Below are positions 1 to 12,185 of a stretch of DNA of 64,000 nt, piece after piece. Origin of the DNA: Aspidapion aeneum. Taxonomy: Eukaryota; Arthropoda; Insecta; Coleoptera; Brentidae. The stretch is from contig OY755039.1 of the NCBI GenBank assembly GCA_963576565.1, positions 126,092,640-126,156,639 on the forward strand, in the 5' to 3' direction. Made by a program: the position numbers and the translations under genes. The notes under the pieces are model-generated. The model was not told the origin of the DNA. It saw only the letters and a list, made by a program, of their open reading frames with translations, and ran no database searches. How positions within the stretch are numbered: position 1 is the first letter of the stretch; each line of letters opens with the position of its first letter.

Positions 1-650
1 CAAAAAATGTAAATTTATATAAAACTAACATTGCCCACTTCCAGAAACGCTAGAGAGCTGAGCATTGGAATGCTGATAGAAATTATGAAAAAACCATGGG
101 AAAAAATTTAAAAGTCCAATATTACTCTCCTCCCCTATAAATGTAGACTAATAGTAATAGTAACATTACCCACTTCCAGAAACGCTAGGGAGCTGAGCAT
201 TGGAAGACTGATAGGAACTATGATAAAACTATAGGACAAAATTTAAAAACACGAAAATTTTAATTTAATTCCCTCCCCTATACATGTAAAGTTATGTAAA
301 AGTAACATTGTGCACTTTCAGAAACGCTAGAGAGCTGAGCTTTGGAAGGCTGATAGGAACTACGATAAAACCATGGAAAAAACCTTAAAAATTTAAGTAG
401 GACATTGCAGAAGTTTTGAACAATATTCCGCAAATTTTACTACTTTAAAGATTAAGTATTATCCAATTCCTTTAAAAAATAAGTGAAATCATAAAAAAAA
501 CATTTCATGTAAAAAAAAGCCAAGTACGCGAAAATGGCATTCCGTAAAAAGAATTGAGATAAAAGTAAAGCCAAGTTCTCCAATACAAATTTAAAAATGA
601 AAGGTTCTTACTAGTTTGGAAATATTTTTCTAAACTTGACTATTAATGAT
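1..650 (+). repeat. Palindromic tandem-repeat family, copy 1 (left half)
   Basis: Three tandem units of 135-141 bases each hold the core AACGCTAGAGAGCTGAGC (near 46, 181 and 322). They are followed by a single stretch (about 505-650) starting at AAGCCAAGTACGCG and ending near TAGTTTGGAAATATTTTTC. The same order occurs near 28.2, 42.9 and, inverted, 49.4-50.8 kb. The window starts inside the array. No coding capacity is visible. Confidence 0.8.
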
Positions 651-834
651 AGCACATCATATTTTTTCTCAGTTCTTCCAACTCGGACGTTCATAGGTCC
701 AAACTAATTTACTCTCGTGAAATAAAATGGTCTAGGTAATTTTGTAATTCTTTCTGGTGGTAAATTTCCCATAAATTGTGCTTGTGGCTGGGCTACAAAG
801 TACATCTACAATCCGGTAATTGTACTTGGTACTT

Positions 835-1005
835 GAAGTACTTTTAACAATGTACTTGGAAATGTACTTGATTTTGTCAAGTAAAGTACTTCAAGTACAT
901 TCAAAGTACTTCAAGTTCATTAAAAGTACTTCAAGTACATTCGAAGTACTTTAAGTACATTCAAAGTAATTCAAGTACAATAAAATATTCTTAAAGTACA
1001 ATGTA
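835..1005. repeat. 21-bp tandem repeat of GTACTTGAAGTAC-like palindromes
   Basis: Short imperfect repeats of about 21 bases are built around AAAGTACTTCAAGTACATTC. Each contains the palindromic pair GTACTT/AAGTAC, so the block can fold in many registers. There are about six units. Confidence 0.7.
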
Positions 1006-1592
1006 CATACAGGTGAGATATAACTTTAATGCGCCGAAGACAAGTGGTAACCTCAGGGTTGCCACCTGTCCGGTTTTTTTATCAACTTGGCAGGGAAGTC
1101 CGGTATTTCAGCAACCTTGATAGGTACGTCTTAATTAAACGCCCAAAAAATCGTAATGTTAGGTGCACACTTATTCAAAGAATAATGCCTATAGGATTAA
1201 TTATTTGCACGCACCTTCATTATTTCGTGGAACCTAAAATTTTAATTCAGTGTGAGAAACTACTACAGTAGTCATGCTGTCATCTATTGAGGGGTGTCGG
1301 TAGTACGGTAGTGCAGGCAGGCACTTACAGCTCGATTTTTGGGGATCCACCTATTCGCCTTGCAGCAGACGTAATTTCTGTTTGATGGAGGTTGGTTTAA
1401 AGAACCCAAAAATTTATTTAGTCTGACTAGATACACCTCCAAAAATTCCTTGGATTTTGCGTTTATGCTTATTTATTTAGTTTAATTTAAACACATTTTA
1501 AGGCAGTTTTGTGGGCTATTATAAAAATAGTACTTTCTATGAGTGATTTAGAAATTATTGAAGGTAAAAACAGTGCTCCAAGTGCTCCACCA

Positions 1593-1782
1593 AAAAAAAA
1601 AAATTAATAAAAAGAACACCCAACTGCTAAATTTACTTGTAACTACTAGTCGCAGTACCAAAGCGCACTTACTAAATTATACAGTTTTGTATTTTCATGA
1701 ATCAGGTTATTGGGTAATTTTGCGACTAGTACTTATAAGTAAATTTAGCAGTTGGGTGTTTTTTTATTGAATTTTTTTTTTA
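1593..1782. mobile_element. Small hairpin MITE-like element
   Basis: Two arms of about 65 bases (1593-1660 and 1718-1782) are inverted copies containing ACACCCAACTGCTAAATTTA, separated by a loop of about 55 bases. No clear target duplication could be fixed because both flanks are A/T runs. The two overlapping reading frames here are by-products of the arms. Confidence 0.6.
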
Positions 1783-1914
1783 TGGTTTAATTCTGATTCA
1801 GCCTTCTAAAAAGCATTATGCATTTACCATTCAATTAGCTTTACCCAAAAAGTACGTGTAGATTTTCTACGGACGCGAACAGTGTTACCTTCCATTGAGT
1901 GAAGTTGGGGGAGG

Positions 1915-2430
1915 AGAGAGGGATGAGGGAAGTAGTAAAAAGTAGTAAAAAATCTTAAAGCGTGTGCAGAAAGAATTTTTGAAATCGCTCTATATTTATG
2001 AAAGGTATAGCTACAACTACTACTAATAAGGAGGGTAGGGAGAAGAGAGGGGAAGGAAGAGGGAGAGGGAAACTAGTAAAATGATGGTGGAAAAAAAGTC
2101 TTAAAGCATATGTGCAGAAATAATTTTTTAAATCGCTCTATATTTGCGAAAGGTATAGCTACAACTATTACTAATAAGGAGGGTGAGGAGAAGAAAGGTA
2201 GAGGGAGGGGGAAACTAGTAAAATGATGTTGGGAAAAAAGTCTTCAAGCGTGTGCAGAAAAGAACTTTTGAAATCGCTTTACATTTGTGAAAGTTATAGC
2301 TACAACTATTACTAATAAGGAGGGCGGAGAAGAGAGACGGGGGGGTTCGGTTCGGAGACTAGTAAAATGGTGTTGGAAAAAGAATCTGAAAGCGTATGCA
2401 GAAAGAATTTTTGAAATCGCTTGTTATTTG
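1915..2430. repeat. Tandem repeat, about 144-bp period
   Basis: The segment GTGTGCAGAAAGAATTTTTG and its variants recur near 1963, 2111, 2251 and 2395. Between them lies a purine-rich GGAGGG/GAGAGGGG stretch. Confidence 0.75.
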
Positions 2431-2985
2431 ATAAAATTATGCGAATATGGTTTTTGAATAGGGTGGGGGAAATGACAGGAGGGGAGATGGGTGGGAGTAG
2501 GGAGGACTACAAAGTAACTGCAGCAAATTAGAGGACATTTGAAGTGGGTGACTAAAGGAATTTCATTAAAATCGCCTGAAATTTAGATAATTTGTATGCC
2601 TTAAAGCCTACATCATGTGACAAAATGGCATCTGAAGACCGCCATGTTGATTCCTGTTTAAAAAAATATAGCCTATAGCACCTTCGGGATCAGTAGGAAT
2701 TCAACGATACCTTTTTTGTCACGATCCTTCCTTTCGCCGTGCTGCAGTTGGGTAAAAAGAAATAAGGCAAGATAGAGTACGTGCATCCCGGTTTTACAAC
2801 AGTTTTTTGTAGGTCATTACAAAATCAAATATATTTGGATTTACACAAATGTGATCTATTTCGAACAACCGCATGCAATTTGAGACAGAAGGTCCCATTT
2901 ACCCCGGAGTTGGGGGTAACTGTGACACCCCTATTGACTGGGTCAATTTTGAAGCTTTTTATGTAATAAAATTATCTCTTTCCAT
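2431..2985. other. No gene seen
   Basis: Purine-rich start, then unique-looking AT-rich sequence with only short random frames. No recognised repeat. Confidence 0.5.
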
Positions 2986-3160
2986 TACCTATCTATAGCA
3001 TTTGTATGTAAAATGATGAGTTCAGAAAAAATAAATATCAGTTTGTAGGATACTTTTTACTCCTTACAAAGAAAACCGTACCTTAGAATGGTATATTACC
3101 ATTTTCGCCAGATTTGCCATCTTTGTGACGTCATAGCGTAACTAAGCTACAGAATTTAAA
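2986..3160. repeat. Dispersed 160-bp repeat, copy 1
   Basis: Contains ACCGTACCTTAGAATGGTAT and the segment TTTCGCCAGATTTGCC. The same unit is found at 4720-4803 joined to 6284-6345 (split by the hAT element) and again at 6361-6530. Confidence 0.7.
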
Positions 3161-3692
3161 TAAATTTAGAAAAAAAAAACTTTTTGAAAACAAGCTTTTA
3201 TAAAATGGACTAAAAAGCATAAAATAATTTTTTGAGTGTTCTGATATCATGATAATAAAAGCGATGGGCGTATTTAATATTAGGTAAATGCCTTTCCATG
3301 CGCATTTGGTGGATCGTCTACAACCGATGATGGTTCGCCTCTTCTTTTTCAATGTGACAAAATAAGTCGACACACTGCCGGTCGCGGATGATCTGCCTAA
3401 TATAAAGCAGGCGTAATAATGTCCATCCATATCAGAAAAATGTAAGGATAGCTTGAATAGGGTTGGGTTGGGTTAAATTGTCTACCCTTACATTTCTCTG
3501 CTATAATATAATAAAATTGGATTTTCACTAAACTTCGAGTTAACAAGGCTAAAACAAAAACGGGTAAATTTCCTTTAATACGCCCATCGCTTTTATTATT
3601 ATGATATCAGAACACTCAAAAAATTATTTTATGCTTTTTAGTCCATTTTATAAAAGCTTGTTTTCAAAAAGTTTTTTTTTCTAAATTTATTT
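3158..3692. repeat. Inverted repeat, 118-bp arms, 300-bp loop
   Basis: Arms 3158-3276 and 3574-3692 are nearly perfect reverse complements (for example CGCCCATCGCTTTTATTATT). The loop carries a GGTTGGGTTGGGTT run. It may be a MITE without visible target duplication. The minus-strand open frame in it is not supported as a gene. Confidence 0.65.
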
Positions 3693-3709
3693 TTTAATTT
3701 TTAGATTTG

Positions 3710-4670
3710 TCTAAGTCTATGCATTTCTAATTTTGGTCGAGATCGAACAAACTAAAGTCTTACCTCTTCTACGCCCCCCCCCCCCACTTTTTAGTGGGAG
3801 AGCATGTGAATTTTGAAATCAATCAGATACCTACGTGGAAGTCAGTTGAAAGTAATCACAAAAACTCGTTATTAAATCGTCCATTTTGAATCCACCATAT
3901 TGAATTTTTCTAATCTGATCAAAAATTCGTAATCCTTATCCTCAAAAACCTCCAGATACCAATTTTGGTGAAAATCCGACAAACTAAAATTTTACCCCCT
4001 CTCCGCCCTCCACGTTAGGGGGGAGGTAGGCAGTCAGTGATACCACATTATTGGATTGTCATCGGAACTATAACGGTATGTGAAATTTGAAGTTAATCGG
4101 ATACGTGGAAGTCAGTGGAAAGTAATCAGAAAAACTTGACATTAAATCGTCCATTTTGAATCCGTCATATTGAATTTTTGTAATCTGATAAAAAATTCGT
4201 AATCCTCATCCTCAAAAACCCTTAGATACCAATTTTGGTGGAAATCCAACAAACTAAAATGTTACCCCCTTTCCGCCCTCCAGGTTAGGGGTGAGGTAGG
4301 CAGTCAGTGATACCACATTATTGGATTGTCATCGGAACTATAACGGTATGCAAAATTTGAAGTGAATCGGATACGTGGAAGTCAGTTGAAAGTAATCAGA
4401 AAAACTTGACATTAAATCCTCCATTTTGAATCCGCCATATTGAATTTTTGTAATCTGATCAAAAATTCGTAATTCTCATCCTCAGATACCAATTTTGGTT
4501 GAAATCGGACAAACTAAAGTTTTACCCCCTCTCCACCCCCCACGTTAGGGGGGAGGTAGGTACCCGATGAAACCATATTATTGTATTGTCACCGGAACTT
4601 AGACGCTATGCGAAATTTGAAGTCAATCGGATGTTTGGAAGTTCTTCAAAAATGAGTTGCAAGATTTGAT
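3710..4670. repeat. 270-bp tandem repeat, about 3.5 copies
   Basis: The core TCCATTTTGAATCC recurs at 3880, 4150 and 4420, an exact 270-base spacing. Each unit also has a GC-rich stretch (CCCTCTCCGCCCTCCACG). The block ends in a (CATA)n run followed by CAGGTGAAG near 4675-4690. Confidence 0.85.
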
Positions 4671-4803
4671 TACATACATACATACAGGTGAAGTTAAATA
4701 AAAGCTTGTAAAAAGTATCATCTCAAACATTGATCCTGACTTTATGCTGTATCTAAGTTTGTATGATACTTTTACTCCTTACCAAGAAACCGTACCTTAG
4801 AAT

Positions 4804-6275
4804 CAGTGGCGGCTGGTGACGTTACAATTTAGAGGGGGTGGAAATTTATATTGCATGAAAAAGGAGATAAAAAAACTTATCTAAACAATTTTATTTTAGC
4901 ATTTTACAAACAAGCAGCTACTTGGTGTAGTTTTTAGTTTATTTGTTTATAGATAAAGTCCATTCGCCTTTCTTTTTTATGGCCCCGTAGAGCAACCTCA
5001 AAAATCCCACAGAATTTTAAACAGTCTATTAACCTACCAAGTATATGTCTATTTTTTGTCACATTTTTATTATGTTCGGTAATGTTTTCCCAATAGGCAC
5101 TATTCAATTGGCACCTAATATCAGTCTTGCCTAGCATAGAAAATTCTATGTCGTTATTTAAATTTATTTATTTTTTTTTTAATTCTACATTGTTCAACAG
5201 AATAACTTACATAGTAAATACATAATTAAAAATAATATAACTTTTTATCCTATTAATTGTTTAGTTTAGAGGACACCTAGGTGTTTTATCACCTGTATGT
5301 GTCCTTTAATAATTCAATCACTGAAAAACTAGCTCACACTAAGCCAGCCCTTCAGTGGTCCAACTATCATTTTGGTAAGGTTACCAGCAAAATCGCCTAG
5401 GTGTGTGTGCACCTGTATGCGATTAAGCTAGGTTTCCTTCTCAAAAGTTTTTGAGTATTTTCAACAATGAGTAGCACTTACTTTGTGTCTTTTTATCTTT
5501 TCACTAAAGTGCTTGATATCACACATTCCCTTTGCCATCCACGCAGGATCACTTTGTGGATTGTTCATAATAAGGCAAATAAAGCAAAAAAAAGCATTTC
5601 TTTTTTCACAAAAGTACAACCAGTTTTCAGAATCGTATAATTTTTTCTTCAATTTTCTAGTATAAGTTTTTTGAAACACCCCTCTGCGTTACTTGCACTA
5701 ACATTTTGGTTAATTTTTAGGTCTGGTCTATGTCGCCCTAAAGATTTTATTTCTAATTGAAGTTCATATTTCGACGTATTTAAATTTGCACAGTTAATTA
5801 TATAATCGACGGTATTTATTTCCATTTTGAAAACAAACAAAAACAAACCATGGAAACGCGACCGGTAAGACTTTTAACTACTAACCTACCCCAACTTAAA
5901 ACAAAATTATACCTTTACTAAGGATAGAACAGGCAACACGTTGGAAGGGCAACGAACGTTTTCGCACGATGATGATGGCCGACGTCAACTAAAACAAACA
6001 TAGGTTAGAACCGAACCTCCCGCCACCCCGCTCGTGAACACCCACCCATACACCGCTGAAAAACGGGTGAAATTGAAAACTTGTCCCGCGCGGTGCTGCC
6101 GGCTTGTAATTATTTACATTAAAAAAGTTTACCAATTAATCGCCCTTTGTTAAAAAAAAACTATGTCGTAAAGGAAGATTTAACTTTTTTAAAATAAATC
6201 AATTAAAATACTGTTTTTGTCTAGTTTTGGGGGGGGGGCACTGCCCCGTGGCCCTCCCTGTAGCAGCCACCACTG
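4804..6275 (-). mobile_element. Complete hAT-superfamily element with 8-bp target duplication
   Basis: The left end is CAGTGGCGGCTGGTGAC and the right end GTAGCAGCCACCACTG; these are inverted, imperfect terminal repeats. Flanks are CTTAGAAT (4796-4803) and CTTGGAAT (6276-6283), an 8-base duplication with one mismatch, as expected for hAT. Removing 1472 bases of element plus one duplication restores the dispersed repeat known from 2986-3160. The interior carries a broken transposase on the minus strand. Confidence 0.92.
4934..5846 (-). pseudogene. hAT transposase remnant, ZMYM1/TTF-zinc-finger type
   Basis: Three minus-strand segments in order (5649-5846, 5461-5679, 4934-5137) resemble the N-terminal half of ZMYM1-like hAT transposases. 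They show a GRHRPDLK-type start, a TTF-like zinc finger with NAFFCFICLIMN followed by W and H residues, then HNKNVTKNRHILGRLIDC and FEVALRGH. Frames change near 5660, and about 300 unrelated bases (5155-5460) separate the second and third pieces; they could be an intron or an insertion, though splice signals are weak. The catalytic DDE region and C-terminal dimerisation part are absent, so the copy is inactive and, at 1.5 kb, internally deleted. Confidence 0.8.
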
Positions 6276-6283
6276 CTTGGAAT

Positions 6284-6530
6284 GGTATATTACCATTTTC
6301 GCCAGATTTGCCACCTTTGTGACTTCAAAGCGTAACTAAGCCAGAATTTAAAAAAATGTTAATCCCAAACGTTAATCCTGACTTTATGGTTTATCTAAAT
6401 TTGTATAATTCTTTTATTTCTTACAAACAAGACGGAACCTTAGAACGGTATATTACAATTTTCGCCAATTCGACAATCTTTGTAACTCCATTGCGTCACT
6501 AAGCTACCAAATTTTAAAAAGTATCATACT
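6284..6530. repeat. Dispersed 160-bp repeat, rest of copy 2 and copy 3
   Basis: 6284-6345 continues the unit interrupted by the hAT insertion. 6361-6530 is a more diverged third copy with CCTTAGAACGGTATATTAC. Confidence 0.7.
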
Positions 6531-7465
6531 AATCATAGTAGCTGCCTTCATGACGAATCTTAATTACTGGATCAGAGAAGAAACCGTTCATACTCTCTGG
6601 CTTCAAGCCTATTAGTATTTTGTATATGGGTTACGCTATATATATATATATATTATTTTTACGGGGCTATTTTTAAAGGTCATAAAGCTTGAAGTAAACT
6701 CTTGAGGCAAATTTCCACAGTTATGTTAATTACACTTTTATTGACTGTTTAACAAATGTGAGATTGCAGCTTCCATTTGAACATTAGACACGTAAAACTG
6801 ACAGTCTGTAAATCTTTTGGAATGCAGATTATTTTTAGTTGCACGAAACCTTGATTTATTAGGATTCTTTTAAGAGAAAGTGTCAATAAATGTATTTTTG
6901 CGACTTTTAAGGTCGATTTAAGATTGAAAATATTTTATTTTTAAATATATACAAGTATGATTAAGCCCCTATAGCAAAACTTTATTCGTGTTCGCCGCCA
7001 TTTTGAAAATGGTGTCCAAACACTCCATCCAGAATATAGTACGTCGATATCTATACAAGTTTTTCTGACTCTCCTACATTATGTACTTAACTAAATTTCA
7101 TTGGTTTAGAAAAATGAGTAGTACTCCAATTTTTAGGGGGTTTTTAGTACAGAGTTAAACAAATATCTGCTTATAGTTTGGTGGTGAAAAGGCTTGCTTA
7201 ATTGTGGTTGTGGTTGCTTTGCTTACTGGTAGAGTGTTTTTCAAGCTAGTGCTCATTCACTACCATCGCATTTTTTTTCCATGTGGGTATGTATTTTTAT
7301 GCACAGTAGTTAGATTTGACTAGCACTATTCCTACCTTTGTTTGCATGGCACTTATTCATGTTTTTGTATTTTTAGAAGTTGTGCAAAAATTTCACCTAA
7401 GCAGTAACAGCCACAACTAGAACTTTACAGGATAAATGAAATAATTTCTTCCAGTTTCTGCGTAA
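6531..7465. other. No gene seen; short (TA)n at 6639-6653
   Basis: AT-rich sequence with frequent stops in all frames. Nothing recognised apart from a short dinucleotide run. Confidence 0.5.
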
Positions 7466-8541
7466 GGAGGCAGTGAACCTTTTTGGAACTTATTTTTTTA
7501 GATTAAGTGTAAGCAATAATTGTTATATAAATAAGGTGGTTCGATTCGATACGAAGAACTTATTTTACTTAGTATTAAAATTGGTTTTACTAGTAAAAGG
7601 CATACTTAAGTTAACGAAAAAATATAATCTGGCCATTCTCTAAGTATGGCCAATATGTCTGGGCAGTGAAAAAGGAAATGAAATGAGAGCCCTTATTTTC
7701 TTAGTTTTGATGAGATTATTATGTTAACGTTTCTAAAACCCATATACAACTGAAAAGAAGTGATTATTTGGCTTATTTCAAGACTTAAAGTTCTTATGCA
7801 CATAGGTCGTCAAACGCTTTGTTGAATCTAAACATTTTTGTATAGCTTTTGAATTTTTAGCTCAAACTAAAACCTAAATTAAGCTAAGGAGTACACGTCA
7901 GTAGACATGCCAAATAATAATTAGAATCTACAAGGGAATAATTTTTTAGCAAAAATGCTCGTTTTTTCCCTTCCCTGGAAGCTGGTACGTCATTGGTATA
8001 TTCGAACATGCAAAGTCTTTGTTTTATTTGGAAACTTTTTGGTCTCTTGCAGTTTTTTGTATTTATGACCGTTTATGACCAAAACTTAATTTAATTATCT
8101 TTAGAGTCTGGCGAGGCTTTCTTGATTGTAAATCACAGCCAGACTAATTTTTTTCATAAACATACACAATAATCTATCATGTGAAAAATGTTCAAATAAA
8201 TATAATATTTTAAATAATTTTTTTTTAATTTTAAATAAAATAAAATAAGTTAAAATTTACCAACTTCGTAAATCAGTCAGACTAATTTTTAGTTATCATG
8301 TATAATAGCATCAATTTATACGAATAGTTTCAAGCCTAAGAAAATAAGGGCAAAAATCAGTACACTTTTTGGATATAAATTTTTTTTGCCGGACGTATTT
8401 TCCACCACCTAAGATGAGCTATATTGCTCTTCTTATAATGTTCATGTTCTATTCTTAGTATAAAAGATTTAAAAGTAAAAAATTGTTGAATATAAATACG
8501 CTGACTAAGAAAATAAGTTCCAAAAAAAAGTCACTGCCTCC
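7466..8541. mobile_element. Candidate inverted-repeat element (GGAGGCAGTGA ends)
   Basis: The left end GGAGGCAGTGA continues into TTTTTGGAACTTATTTT. The right end (8505-8541) is its reverse complement and finishes TCACTGCCTCC. The 36-40 base ends match imperfectly. The interior also has an inverted match (CCCTTATTTTCTTAG near 7690 and its complement near 8338). No coding sequence or clear target duplication. Confidence 0.5.
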
Positions 8542-8649
8542 CTGACTATTAGCTACCGACCGATTTTTGATAAAAATTATTTTAAGTTTTGGGGTGGCGA
8601 AATTTCATATGGAAACATGAATGAACCTTACAGCCATTCCAAGAATATG

Positions 8650-10030
8650 TCAACTATAGATTAATTCCGAAATCTACGTTTTTTTAATTTATTCAAGAAA
8701 CAGTTTAGAGATAAAAAGTGGCACTTTTATCACCAAAATGAAGGATAACCGTACCCTGTTTCTCGTAAAGTGCAAAAAACATCTTTGACTCTTTAAGTTA
8801 CCAATATTATTGTATATAAAAATATATTTTTTCAAAATATATTTGTGACCTTGGGTGCAGCCTTTCTATTAAATCGTAGAGATGTGTCTGTGAAATTCAA
8901 ACAGATTAATTCCGAAATCTTTGTATGTTTAATTTATTAAAGAAACGCACTCCGCGCACTTTTTTGACTAAAATGAAGGATATCCATACACTGTTCCCGT
9001 AAAGTGCAAAAAACATATTTGGCTTTTTAAGTTACCCATAATATTGTTTATAAAAATATTTTTCTAAAAATATATTTGTGTCCTTGGGTGCAGCCTTTCT
9101 ATTAAATCGTAGAGCTGTGCCTGTGAAATTTAAATATATTTATTCCGAAATCTACGTTTTTTTAAGTTTATTCAAGAAACAGTTTAGAGATAAAAAGTGG
9201 CACTTTTATTTTCAGAAAGAGTAAGTAACCGTGCACTCCGTGTACTTTTATCACCAAAATGAGGGACAACGATACACTGTTTCCCGTAAAGTGCAAAAAA
9301 TATATTTGGCTCTTTAAGTTACTAATATTATTGTATATATAAATATTTTTTTAAAAATATATTTGTGACCTTGGATGCAGCCATTTTATTAAATCGTAGA
9401 GATGTCAGTGAAATCCAAATAGACTAATTCTAAAATCTACGTTTTTTTCATTTATTCTAGAAACAATTTAGAGATAAAAAGTGGCACTTTTATTTTTAGA
9501 AATAGTAACTAACAGTACACTCCGTGCACTTTTATCACCAAAATGAGGGATAACCATACACTGTTTCCCGTAAAGTGCAAAAAACATATTTGGCTCTTTA
9601 AGTTACCCATATTATTGCATATAAAAATATTTTTAAAATATATTTGCAACCTTGGGTACAGCGTGTCCCATTTTCGATGAGATTAAATGGGAAACTCGGT
9701 TATTATTGTTATTATTAAAGATATTGATTTTGAGCCCTTAAAAATGGTGTAATCAGATTTTTGCTATACCCCGTAGTTTCGCTAATACAGGGAGTTTTTG
9801 AAAAAATTGACGTCATTATTTTCTTCTAAAAAAGTTGCTATAAAAAGGTTTTTACAGAATAAAAATATCTTGTAACATAAGCGAGATATAAGGGATTATT
9901 AAAAATGCAATTTTTTCAAAAACTCCCTGTATTAGCGAAACTACGGGGTATAGCAAAAATCTGGGACACGCTGTACAGCCTTTCTATTAAATGGTAGAGC
10001 TGTGTCTGGGAAATTCAAATACGTAGATAT
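8650..10030. repeat. Tandem repeat, four units of 235-286 bp
   Basis: ATCACCAAAATGA-like cores recur near 8730, 8966, 9252 and 9537. The segment GCAGCCTTTCTATTAAATCG recurs near 8858, 9089, 9377 and, after the MITE insertion, 9975. The fourth unit is split by the 315-bp element at 9659-9973. Confidence 0.85.
9659..9973. mobile_element. Mariner-type MITE with TA target duplication
   Basis: Ends CAGCGTGTCCCA and TGGGACACGCTG are perfect inverted repeats flanked by TA (9657-9658 and 9974-9975). The arms extend further inward (for example CTATACCCCGTAGTTTCGCT near 9760 and its complement near 9940). It sits inside a tandem-repeat unit whose uninterrupted form is visible three times nearby. It is a short relative of the 1.9 kb element at 21796-23670. 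Confidence 0.9.
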
Positions 10031-10655
10031 TATTCATTGTCATTTCAGCTCACATCTTTATAAATATGTTTTTGTTTATTTTAAAGAAATCGGTCTGTGG
10101 TGAAACATGTTTGCATTACAGTATTTTATGTATTGTTAAGACTAAATTGATTTACTTAAATTGCTTAGGTTAAGTGTACCTTTTACGATACAGTATTTTA
10201 TAATTTTTATTTATTCATATCTTATACGATTTTGTAATCTCAACGTTTTGACCTTTATGTGCAGTAGATTTATGGATTATTTAATTATGTTTAGTTTATT
10301 ATTAAAAAGCTTTTGGCTCTACAGCATTTATAGCAATAGTCATTTATGTATTTTTTCTATACAGGTGGAAGTGAAAATTAATGAAAGCTCTCTATTCTAT
10401 TAGTGCATTTTTTAATAAAGTACAAAACTATATACAAATATCTTAAAACTATACGATCTTTTTATTTATTTATAAGGTACAGTTTAAATTGCTAATTAAC
10501 TCTATTTTAAATTTGTGTACCTAACAGCCTTAACAAATTGCAAGAAGTATACCGGGTGGGTTTCTTTTACATTTGGTCCAAGGTATACTACATATTATAT
10601 GTATGTATGCTATTTTAGCAGCATTTCCATGTAACATTTTTGGTCAGCCTTAAAA
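10031..10655. other. No gene seen
   Basis: AT-rich. The 80-codon frame at 10161-10403 has no recognisable content and no exon-like borders. Confidence 0.5.
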
Positions 10656-10659
10656 AGGA

Positions 10660-11970
10660 CTATAGTACAATGAATAGAGGAGTTTTACCCTACAAAAGGT
10701 CCGGTAGTTCTGAATTTTGGATATGTTATTAAGGTCGAAAGGGTAGTTAAAAATCTGAGTTTTCGTCACCCCCACCCCTGTGCTTCTTCCGCCATCTTAA
10801 AAAAAACATCAAAAATTTGCATTTTTTGTAGTTTTTTGCCTGTAACTTCGTTCCAGTACACTAAATCGCAAAAAGTGTTTTATGAAATTTTTTAGAGGAT
10901 ATAATTATCTACTATAGGGTGGTACTATGGTTGTTCTGCGAGCAGTGGTAATGGAGCTAGGTAATTTCCAAAAATGAGTAAAATCACGTGCTTGGGCAAA
11001 TTTTCAGATTTTTTCTACTTTAGACGGCATAAGCTCCGAAATACTTTGTTCTAGGGTAAAAGTTCTAAGAACATATCTTGTAGAGAATTTTATCAGCTAC
11101 AAAATCCATTCTTTAAATGTATTTTTAAATATTGTAATGGAGTGGGAGTAACTTTTAACTTAAAGTAAGTTAGAAAATAATAATTTTTTAAAATTTAGTG
11201 CTTTAAACGGCACGCTTTTTATTTATTAAATTTAGTGACGTACAAAAAGGTAACAGAGCTTAGGGGTCAAACACCTCCTTAAACTAACCACCTCTTCAAA
11301 AACCCCTCCAGACCCCCCAAAATCTAACATATTTAGGTTTCCTCAAATTTTCTCAAAAAATACGCTTCTAAGAGAAAAATGTATAATGTAGACAATGAAA
11401 TTTCCTTTTGAAAAAGGTACAACTCGATGGGGGGTCAACTATTTATAAACTCTTCAGCGGCGTCCGTTAATTGAAGTAATTTAAAAAAGTAAAAAAATTA
11501 AAATATTCATGTTTTTTCCATGATTTATTAGTTTTTGTTTAAACCAAGGCTTATAGAACAAAATGTGTTATACATTATTGTAGCAAATAAAATTTCCTTT
11601 AAAATGCTGTACAAGAAAGTCGGATTGGTTTCATGGTTATAAATTCAGAGGCGCCCGTAAATTTAACCAATTTTAAAAAATCACAAATTAAATTATTTTT
11701 GTTACAAGTTTTATCTAATTTTTTCAAAAGTAAATCTCCTCTCTTTTTGCGATTTAGTGTACGGGAACGAAATTAAAGGCAAAAAACTAAAAAAAGTGCC
11801 AATTTTTGATGGTTTTTTCAAGATGGCGGAGGGAGCACAGGGGTGGGGGTGACGAAAACTCAGATTTTTAACTACCCTCCTGAGCTTAACAACATATCCA
11901 AAATTCAGAACTACCGGACCTTTTGTAGGGTAACCCCCCTATTTTGGCCTCTATTCATTGAACTAGTTTT
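10660..11970. mobile_element. Non-autonomous DNA element with 220-bp inverted ends
   Basis: Arms of about 220 bases (10660-10885 and 11740-11965) are inverted copies, for example GTCACCCCCACCCCTGTGC and its complement near 11835. The interior contains two to three diverged units with CTCTTCAGCGGCGTCCGTTA, also found at 20450-20700 in a different element. No transposase is visible. Confidence 0.7.
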
Positions 11971-12185
11971 AACAGGGGGAAGGGTAACCTATCCTTCAAA
12001 ATATAAACCGCCACCACCAGTATACAACATGCGCCACTTAACTTGAGACAGCTCGATATCTCAAGAACGGTGGCTTTCAAAAAAATAGACCCTGAAAAAA
12101 CTTTAAAACGGTTTTTGAGGTCAAAAATAAATGTTATAATTTTTTTTCTCACACAGTGATTTTTCATTTGAATTTTTTTAATTCA

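Noticed and set aside
1029..1271. 80-codon plus-strand frame with TSGLPPVRFFYQLG
   Set aside because: No motif, no splice borders; the sequence resembles a dispersed transposon-end-like segment.
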